A stretch of 36,112 nt of DNA. Origin: Propionivibrio sp. GTDB lineage: Bacteria > Pseudomonadota > Gammaproteobacteria > Burkholderiales > Rhodocyclaceae. A program made the position numbers and the translations under genes. Positions 30,505 to 36,112 of the stretch are shown here, piece by piece (position 1 is the stretch's first letter; every line of letters begins with the position of its first letter). The DNA lies in assembly GCF_016790145.1 (NCBI RefSeq), contig NZ_JAEUOI010000156.1, positions 1 through 36,112 on the forward strand, in the 5' to 3' direction. Under the pieces are notes generated by a model. That model was not told where the DNA came from. It ran no database searches and saw only the letters and a list, made by a program, of their open reading frames with translations.

Positions 30505-32220
30505 ATGACCCACCTCAAAGCCCGTAGCATCCCGCCGCGCATTCAATGGCAGCTTGAGCAGCAGGGGCTGCATCCGTTGCTTGCCCGTCTCTATGCGGCA
30601 CGCGGCATCCAGACGCGCAGCGAACTCGACTACGAACTCAAATCCCTGCTGCCGCCTGCGTTGCTGACTCACGCCGCCGAGGCGGCGATCCTGCTCGCCG
30701 ACGCCGTCGAGGCGCAAGCAAAAATCCTCATCGTTGCCGATTATGACTGCGACGGCGCCACCGCCTGTGCCGTCGGCATCCGGGCGCTGCGGGCGATGGC
30801 CAGCGACACAGGCGCCACGGTTGACTATCTGGTGCCCAACCGTTTTACCTACGGCTATGGCCTGACGCCGGAGATCGTCGAACTAGCCGCAACGCGCTCG
30901 CCCGACCTTATCGTCACCGTCGACAACGGCATCGCCAGCCATGAAGGCGTCGCCCGCGCCAACGAACTGGGCATCGCCACACTGATCACCGACCACCATC
31001 TGCCTGCCGCCGAATTGCCGGCGGCGGACTGCATCGTCAACCCGAACCAGCCGGGCTGCGGCTTCCCGAGCAAATGCATCGCCGGTGTCGGCGTCATGTT
31101 CTACGTCATGCTCGCGCTGCGTGCCGAACTGCGCGAGCGTGGCTGGTTTGCCGAAGGCAGCGGACGCAATGAACCGAACCTCGCTGCGCTGCTCGACCTC
31201 GTTGCGCTGGGCACGGTGGCCGACGTCGTGCAACTCGACCGCAACAACCGCATTCTGGTCAATCAAGGGCTGAAACGCATGCGCGAAGGCAAGCTGACGC
31301 CTGGCCTGCGTGCCATCTTCCGCGCCGCCGGACGCGATCCGTCCAAGGCCACAAGTCTCGATCTCGGCTTCATCGTCGGCCCGCGCCTGAACGCCGCCGG
31401 GCGACTCGCCGACATGTCGCTCGGTATCGAATCGCTGATCACCGATGATCAAGCGCGTGCCCTGAACATCGCGCAACAGCTTGATGCGCTCAACCGTGAA
31501 CGCAAGGCCATCGAATCCGGAATGCAGGATCAGGCGCTGATCCACCTTGAAACGCTGGACACCGGCGAAGGGGCCGGCGTCGCGTTGTTCGATCCAGAAT
31601 GGCATCAGGGTGTTGTCGGCATCCTTGCCGCGCGCATCAAGGAGAAACTGCATCGCCCGGTGTTCGCCTTCGCGCGCGGAGAGAATGGTGAAGTCAAGGG
31701 CTCCGGTCGCTCGATCCCGGGCCTGCATCTGAGAGATGCGCTCGACCTCGTTGCCAAACGAGCGCCGACCATGCTGCTGCGCTTTGGCGGCCACGCCATG
31801 GCCGCTGGCGCGACGATCAGGGAAGCCGATTTTCCGTACTTCCGCGAACTGTTCGCGCAGATCGCCGAGGAACTCCTGTCACCGGCCGACCTGACGCGCA
31901 CGCTCGAAACCGACGGTGGGCTGGAATCTGGCTACGTCTCGATCGCTACCGTGAGCCTGCTGGAAAACGAGGTCTGGGGACAAGGCTTTCCGGCGCCGAT
32001 TTTCGAGGACGAGTTCGTCGTCGAAAACCAGCGCGTGCTCAAGGAAAAGCACCTCAAGCTGCGCCTGCGCAAAGGCCAGCAGCACCTTGATGCGATCCAG
32101 TTCAACTTCAGTGCAGCGCCCGGCAACACCATCCGCGCAGCCTACCGGCTGGCGATCAACGACTACAACGGCGTGCAGACACCGCAGTTGATGATCGAGC
32201 ACATCGAGAATATCGGATAA
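30505..32220 (+). CDS. recJ: Single-stranded-DNA-specific exonuclease RecJ
   Basis: This 571-residue 5'-3' exonuclease of recombination and repair has all DHH-family motifs: VADYDCDGATA, TVDNGIASHEG, LITDHHLP and LVALGTVADVV. The DHHA1 domain follows with GRSIPGLHLRDAL and RFGGHAMAAGATI, and then a C-terminal OB-type domain. An AAAGGA-type ribosome binding site lies before ATG 30505. The length is normal for the family. The 110 bp to the convergent beta-helix gene hold no clear terminator. Confidence 0.96.
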   Translation: MTHLKARSIPPRIQWQLEQQGLHPLLARLYAARGIQTRSELDYELKSLLPPALLTHAAEAAILLADAVEAQAKILIVADYDCDGATACAVGIRALRAMASDTGATVDYLVPNRFTYGYGLTPEIVELAATRSPDLIVTVDNGIASHEGVARANELGIATLITDHHLPAAELPAADCIVNPNQPGCGFPSKCIAGVGVMFYVMLALRAELRERGWFAEGSGRNEPNLAALLDLVALGTVADVVQLDRNNRILVNQGLKRMREGKLTPGLRAIFRAAGRDPSKATSLDLGFIVGPRLNAAGRLADMSLGIESLITDDQARALNIAQQLDALNRERKAIESGMQDQALIHLETLDTGEGAGVALFDPEWHQGVVGILAARIKEKLHRPVFAFARGENGEVKGSGRSIPGLHLRDALDLVAKRAPTMLLRFGGHAMAAGATIREADFPYFRELFAQIAEELLSPADLTRTLETDGGLESGYVSIATVSLLENEVWGQGFPAPIFEDEFVVENQRVLKEKHLKLRLRKGQQHLDAIQFNFSAAPGNTIRAAYRLAINDYNGVQTPQLMIEHIENIG

Positions 32221-32330
32221 AGCTGAAAATCTTATTCCCCCGTTGCTCAGGTTTTGGCCAGCAGGGACTAAACCGAGCAAGGGCGTGGATACTTGTGTCG
32301 GAATTTGAATCTGACGTCTGGGTCACGGCT

Positions 32331-35300
32331 TTATCCGGCAAGCTCACCGATTGCACATCCACGCGAATCGACACCGGCACCGGCCGCTGTTCTTGGGCAT
32401 AGATCCTGACTATCACCAATCCCATCGCCATCGGTATCGATCAAGATATCTCCAAGAGAATATATGATCTGCGTTTCAAGCGGCGCAAGCGTATAGGGAA
32501 AGATGATCGGATTCCCGTCTGTGATACGGACGTAACTACTGCAATACGCACCCGCATCCGCTCCCGAGTCCGGACAGTCCGCCGTAGTCGTGAGGTGAGA
32601 CGAATTCATCAGAATGTTTGTTCGAATCGGCAAACCAGCTGGCAATGCCGGGACGATTTCAATATTGGCCAACCAAAGCGATTTGCCCGGGCTGACGCCG
32701 ACGAAGTCCAGGCGCGCCCCAAGATCCAGCGTCAGCGGGTCGCCGGCTTTAACGGTCTTGGTCGCCTGGAAATAGACTACGTAGCGTTTCCATGTGGGCG
32801 AAGCATTGATCGCGCTGATCCCGCTCATGAGCCACTCGTAGCCATTGGAGCCGCCACCGCTACGTTGAACGCCGACGAAAATCGGCAACCCGTCGACACT
32901 GGCCTTCATATCGAAGGCCATGCGGTACCACGTCCCCCCAACTACAGAAAAATAGGAACTCAAGACGAGCCCGGAAGTGGCACCTGCGCTGTACCTGAGG
33001 CACGGCCCAACACTGCAGGTCTCTAGCGTTTGCACGCCCAGAGGTGCAGTATCGTTCCAGGAAACCCAGCCAGCGAGACCAAGTGCAAACTTTCCGTTCG
33101 GCACGATGCTCGCCCCGTTGACGCGGTAGTGAGCCCCAGTAACAGCCGGCGCCTGACGAGCCAGTGCATCAAGGTTTCGGGGTAAACCACCAGCAGTCTT
33201 CGCCGCCTGCCATTGCGCTAAAGTGAGGTAGGAATTGCCATTGGCAGTTTCCTCCGCCGCAACCAGTGGAGACAACAATGTTGAATAAATGTTGGAGTCA
33301 TACGTGGAGAACTGGTCGGCGGTCGTAAAATTGCTTCGGTGATAGACCGAAGCGCCGACACTGGAGGGCACCATCGTGTTCCCACTGACGCGGTTTCCTC
33401 TGACATCGCCGCTCGGAAAAATCACCTTGCTGTCTTCCTCAAGCCATAGCTGGTAGCGACGATTACCGTAGAGCTTGTTGTTCTGGATTACGTTGTTGGC
33501 CCCATTGTGGACATGAAAACCGTATTCTGCGTCGATGACGGTATTTCCGGAAAGGGTCACACCGCTGCCAAGTTCGTCGATGTATATCCCCTGCCCTCGC
33601 GAGTTGTTGGTCGGTTTGCCCTCCACGGCACCCGGAACATGAAACACCACGTTGTTGCTGACAATCGAGTTGTTGTTCGTGCCGCCGAGGTAAATCGCCC
33701 CACCGTCGTCCAAGACCATGCTGGCGTTTTCGATGTAATTGTTTTCTACCCTGGAATTCGATCCTGGAAGAATCCCGTTGTATCCGGTATTGATGATGGT
33801 GTTGCCGGAAACAAGCGCATTATTGCCCGAAAGAATGGCACCAAAAGATTTAACCGGCAAGCTTACGATCTGTCCGTTGCTGACACGTACGCCACTGTCC
33901 ACGATTCGGTTTCCGACGACCTGAAGACCGGTAGCCATATGCCCGGTGACAATGTCAATGCCGAAAATGGCATCGCGCCCGGTCCGAGCGAACGAATTTC
34001 CGGTAAGCGAACTATTGGTTGAACCCGCCACATCGGCACCCTGGTCGATAGTATCGGCGACGGTGGTGTTACGAAGCGTCACTTTGGCGGATCCGCGCAT
34101 GCCGACCCCCAACCTGATATTGCGCATCGCGAGTCCATCGACAACGATGTTCGATTTTCCCGCAAGATCGATGCCCGCATCGACGCGTGAAACAGCCACC
34201 CGGTTACCGGGGGGGCTCCCATCTGGCATCCATGCGTAAAGATAACCAGTTGTCGAGTCGTAATGCCACTCGCCTGGACTGTCCAGCATCCACAGGGCGC
34301 CTTCAAAGAGATAACCCCAACCAGCCTTTAGAACAAAGCTTGTAGGCGAGGACAACGTCAGCCGGTTGCCGGCAATTGACGCGATATTGCGCTCGTCGAC
34401 CGTCCAGGCATTTGTCCGGATGCGTACCCGCATGCCGGGCAAGAGAGTCGCGCCTGACGGCAACTGCAGATCGCTCCCGGTCGTAATGAATGTGCTTCGA
34501 TAGGCACCGTTCACCAGTGTCTGGTCGGCATCCTGCACATTCAGGAAATAAGGAGACTGCGGTCGCACCGAATTGAATCCAATATTCGGATGGCGGGCTG
34601 GGGTCATCTGCAACCCGTCGGCAAGCAATTGCCTGGGGGAACCGACGACAACCTCGACGGCGACATTGTCGAGGCTGACCGCGACTTTGGCTGGAACTTC
34701 AATGTCCAAGCGAGCATTGGCGAGAGCCACTGTTCCCCTGAATGGAAACGAGTAGGTTTGCCAAGAACCGGTTCCAGTGATCGACTGGTTTAATCCCACC
34801 GAATCCCATGGAGACACTGTTCGCCTGACTATCATCCGAATGACAGAACCTGCAGGCGCCTTGATGCTGATGGTGGCCTGATAAACCATCGGAAGTAACT
34901 TAAACTCCTTACTGACCACCAGGCTGTTGCCGGGACCAGTTCCAGCAACAAAGTTAAGGCAACTGCTGGAGTTGGCAGCACAGTTCGTGCCTTGACTCAA
35001 GACGGAATCATTGCTGGGAGACCAGTTGTACCAACCAGTAATCCCCGCATCAAAGGTGCCGTCACCTGTCAAGCTTACAGGAAGGCGAGCCCGGTAAATC
35101 TGGCCGCTGTAAAGCGTCCAGTTGTCTGCGGGGATGGCCACCGCCCCATCGATGAGCGGTGCTGTGGAACAAGCCCCCGGATAAGTGCCGATGTTGATCG
35201 AATTGGCAGCCGTACCTGAACTGGTAAGCTTCAGTGATTCGTACCAGGTCTGACCGCAACGCAGGAGAACGGAGTCGCCCGGCTGCAGCGCGGTAGCACT

Positions 35301-35504
35301 GACCTTGGCCAGCGATAACCAAGGCCCATCGGCAACAGGCGATGAAACAGGGTCGGCCTTGGTTCCTGACCAGGTGTCGCTGCCCGTCGCAGCATTCACG
35401 TAGTAGGTGGCGGCGATTGCTGTCGACATTGACAGCACCGACATGGTTGCCAGAAACAGGAGCCTTGCAGAAATCAGCCTTGGCTGGAAATGGACGAAAA
35501 TCAT
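32331..35504 (-). CDS. Secreted right-handed parallel beta-helix repeat protein
   Basis: This is a 1057-residue exported protein. A signal peptide spans residues 1-31 (ending STAIAA). After a YYVNAATGSDTWSG opening come: a jelly-roll carbohydrate-binding-like domain (about 150-285; GDGTFDAGITGWYNWSPSND and ARLDIEVP); a long beta-helix (about 435-700) of irregular repeats such as NSSLTGNSFARTGRDAIFG and NNSIVSNNVVFHVPG; a second jelly-roll-like domain (about 805-960; PNGKFALGLAGWVSWND); and a calcium-binding thrombospondin-type-3 motif near the end (DTDGDGIGDSQDLCP). It probably binds or cuts a polysaccharide at the cell surface; no catalytic residues can be fixed by eye. A c-di-GMP riboswitch precedes it. 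Confidence 0.85.
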   Translation of the reverse strand: MIFVHFQPRLISARLLFLATMSVLSMSTAIAATYYVNAATGSDTWSGTKADPVSSPVADGPWLSLAKVSATALQPGDSVLLRCGQTWYESLKLTSSGTAANSINIGTYPGACSTAPLIDGAVAIPADNWTLYSGQIYRARLPVSLTGDGTFDAGITGWYNWSPSNDSVLSQGTNCAANSSSCLNFVAGTGPGNSLVVSKEFKLLPMVYQATISIKAPAGSVIRMIVRRTVSPWDSVGLNQSITGTGSWQTYSFPFRGTVALANARLDIEVPAKVAVSLDNVAVEVVVGSPRQLLADGLQMTPARHPNIGFNSVRPQSPYFLNVQDADQTLVNGAYRSTFITTGSDLQLPSGATLLPGMRVRIRTNAWTVDERNIASIAGNRLTLSSPTSFVLKAGWGYLFEGALWMLDSPGEWHYDSTTGYLYAWMPDGSPPGNRVAVSRVDAGIDLAGKSNIVVDGLAMRNIRLGVGMRGSAKVTLRNTTVADTIDQGADVAGSTNSSLTGNSFARTGRDAIFGIDIVTGHMATGLQVVGNRIVDSGVRVSNGQIVSLPVKSFGAILSGNNALVSGNTIINTGYNGILPGSNSRVENNYIENASMVLDDGGAIYLGGTNNNSIVSNNVVFHVPGAVEGKPTNNSRGQGIYIDELGSGVTLSGNTVIDAEYGFHVHNGANNVIQNNKLYGNRRYQLWLEEDSKVIFPSGDVRGNRVSGNTMVPSSVGASVYHRSNFTTADQFSTYDSNIYSTLLSPLVAAEETANGNSYLTLAQWQAAKTAGGLPRNLDALARQAPAVTGAHYRVNGASIVPNGKFALGLAGWVSWNDTAPLGVQTLETCSVGPCLRYSAGATSGLVLSSYFSVVGGTWYRMAFDMKASVDGLPIFVGVQRSGGGSNGYEWLMSGISAINASPTWKRYVVYFQATKTVKAGDPLTLDLGARLDFVGVSPGKSLWLANIEIVPALPAGLPIRTNILMNSSHLTTTADCPDSGADAGAYCSSYVRITDGNPIIFPYTLAPLETQIIYSLGDILIDTDGDGIGDSQDLCPRTAAGAGVDSRGCAIGELAG

Positions 35505-35574
35505 GATGCCCCCACAAGAAATGAGTGAAACGCAAACTTGCGAAAATCGGGGGATGCATTACCAGGGGGGAATT

Positions 35575-35606
35575 TGCCGAAGCAGGTAAACTGGGTCGTT
35601 TCGGCA
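35575..35606 (-). promoter_or_regulatory. Alternative hairpin of the riboswitch expression platform
   Basis: TGCCGAA, the 3' end of the aptamer (35606-35600), is a perfect complement of TTCGGCA at 35581-35575. If it pairs there, the aptamer's closing helix is lost. This gives a simple switch between ligand-bound and free states. There is no T-run directly after it, so control of translation or of downstream folding is as likely as termination. Confidence 0.55.
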
Positions 35607-35692
35607 GTTCCGCTGTCATCGGCGTCTGAAAGACACCATTAGATCGGTAACATTGCGTCCCCGCCTTTCGGTCGGGTTTGCCTTTTCGTACG
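35597..35692 (-). ncRNA. Cyclic-di-GMP-I (GEMM) riboswitch
   Basis: On the minus strand the aptamer reads AAAAGGCAAACC, CGACCGAAAGGCGG (GAAA tetraloop stem), GGGACGCAA, then UUACCGAUCUAA, a variable hairpin (GGUGUC/GACGCC), GAUGACAGC and GGAACUGCCGAA. This order and these invariant blocks match the GEMM-I consensus (GGCAAACC, GAAA, GGGACGCAA, CUAA, AUGACNGC, GCCGAA). It lies about 93 nt before the beta-helix start codon. Boundaries are approximate. By family knowledge, binding of c-di-GMP controls expression of surface and exopolysaccharide functions; the direction of control here is unknown. Confidence 0.9.
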
Positions 35693-35772
35693 TCAAGCAA
35701 AAACAAACTCAACATAAGCCGGTAGCCGGCCAGTGTCAACCTATTTCAAGAAAATTTCAAAAAAATACTTCA

Positions 35773-35802
35773 ACAGAAATTTCTCTCACAGAAACTTCTC
35801 TC
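35773..35802 (+). repeat. Two tandem 15-bp units
   Basis: ACAGAAATTTCTCTC is followed directly by ACAGAAACTTCTCTC, with one mismatch. It lies upstream of the riboswitch transcript in an AT-rich flank. Its meaning is unknown. Confidence 0.6.
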
Positions 35803-36023
35803 ACCGTGGCACCGCTCTTACAGCGCAGTATACACACCAGCCTGCCGCTGACCCAGGGCACGGAGTACGGTATTAGCTCCACAAACAATAGAGCAAACTT
35901 AAGCATAAGATGGGTTTTGCGCATTGGTCGGGAATGTCTGAGTCCCGGATTTGCGGGGCCACTCATGGTCGAGATGTCGCTCGTTATTGAGGGCTTTACC
36001 TCCATCGACAGAGAAGCTCAGCA

Positions 36024-36112
36024 ATGACCAGAAAGTCGCGCAGTTGGCTCGTTCGTATTGCTTTCGAACCGAATCGATTCTCCTCTGAGCAGTTGAAGCA
36101 GGTTTACGAGCA
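36024..36112 (+). CDS. Partial small protein at the window edge
   Basis: An open frame begins with ATG at 36024, overlapping a TGA (ATGA). It reads MTRKSRSWLVRIAFEPNRFS, then SEQLKQVYE, to the end of the window. It resembles small uncharacterised proteins that I recall near integrases and other mobile genes, but this is from memory and cannot be confirmed here. Confidence 0.35.
   Translation, partial: MTRKSRSWLVRIAFEPNRFSSEQLKQVYE

Larger units (their letters stand above)
35505..36023. other. Leader of the beta-helix gene and gene-free right flank
   Basis: The part up to about 35700 is the riboswitch leader of the minus-strand gene. Beyond it the region is AT-rich and contains a 15-bp tandem duplication (35773-35802). 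A plus-strand frame runs to 36027 but shows no recognisable family, apart from a possible short end (MVEMSLVIEGFTSIDREAQQ from ATG 35964) whose TGA overlaps the next ATG. Confidence 0.45.

Noticed and set aside
30883-31794. Minus-strand open frame of 303 codons inside recJ.
   Set aside because: It is a shadow of recJ, whose DHH motifs are intact in the plus-strand frame.
1-36112. tRNA, rRNA, CRISPR arrays or complete insertion sequences.
   Set aside because: I looked for these and saw none: no regularly spaced repeats, no tRNA-like cloverleaf core and no transposase frame.

Overview
The window looks like chromosomal DNA of a betaproteobacterium, most likely Rhodocyclales. The evidence is the GC-rich coding sequence, a PEP-CTERM protein, a Hyb-type uptake hydrogenase combined with Hox/Hup-type H2 sensing, and a LolCD / phosphomutase-like / RecJ block. 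This placement is inferred from gene content and is not a database result.

Layout. The left edge (1-2 kb) holds a small nuclease-like protein and a PEP-CTERM protein with its own sigma70-type promoter. From 25.5 kb leftward to 2.0 kb almost everything is on the minus strand and forms a hydrogen-oxidation locus. The structural operon comes first: hybO-hybA-hybB-hybC-hybD-hybG-hybE, behind a consensus sigma54 promoter at 25562-25577. Next is a short accessory interval (15.1-18.7 kb) with a CSD-DUF1294 protein, a DUF4160/DUF2442 pair, a 103-bp palindrome, a DUF2189 membrane protein, a truncated Uma2 gene and a hemerythrin. Then come hypA-hypB-hypF-hypC-hypD-hypE-hoxX-hoxA-hoxB and, after an interruption, hoxC. 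A nickel transporter lies divergently at 25.8 kb. The right end holds lolD-lolC, a phosphomutase-like gene with recJ, and a 1057-residue beta-helix protein behind a cyclic-di-GMP-I riboswitch.

How the genes work together. HybOABC is a membrane-linked uptake hydrogenase that feeds electrons to quinone. HypA-F, HoxX, HybD, HybG and HybE build and mature its NiFe(CN)2CO centre, and the transporter supplies nickel. HoxBC (HupUV) is a cytoplasmic H2 sensor and HoxA is the sigma54 activator that would act on the hyb promoter. The histidine kinase HoxJ/HupT that normally links them is not in this window.

Most notable observations. (1) The normally overlapping hoxB/hoxC junction is split by a roughly 1.14-kb toxin-antitoxin segment between two 119-bp direct copies of that junction. 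In both modules the toxin is broken (hicA truncated, higB frameshifted) while the antitoxin is intact. (2) A c-di-GMP-I riboswitch with a visible alternative hairpin precedes the beta-helix gene. (3) The sensor large subunit carries the bulky gas-channel residues (Ile/Phe), whereas the catalytic enzyme has Val/Leu and a standard four-Cys proximal cluster, yet the locus includes the aerobic CO-ligand enzyme HoxX. (4) There is a NikR-like dyad before the nickel transporter, and several palindromic or REP-type elements lie at module borders.
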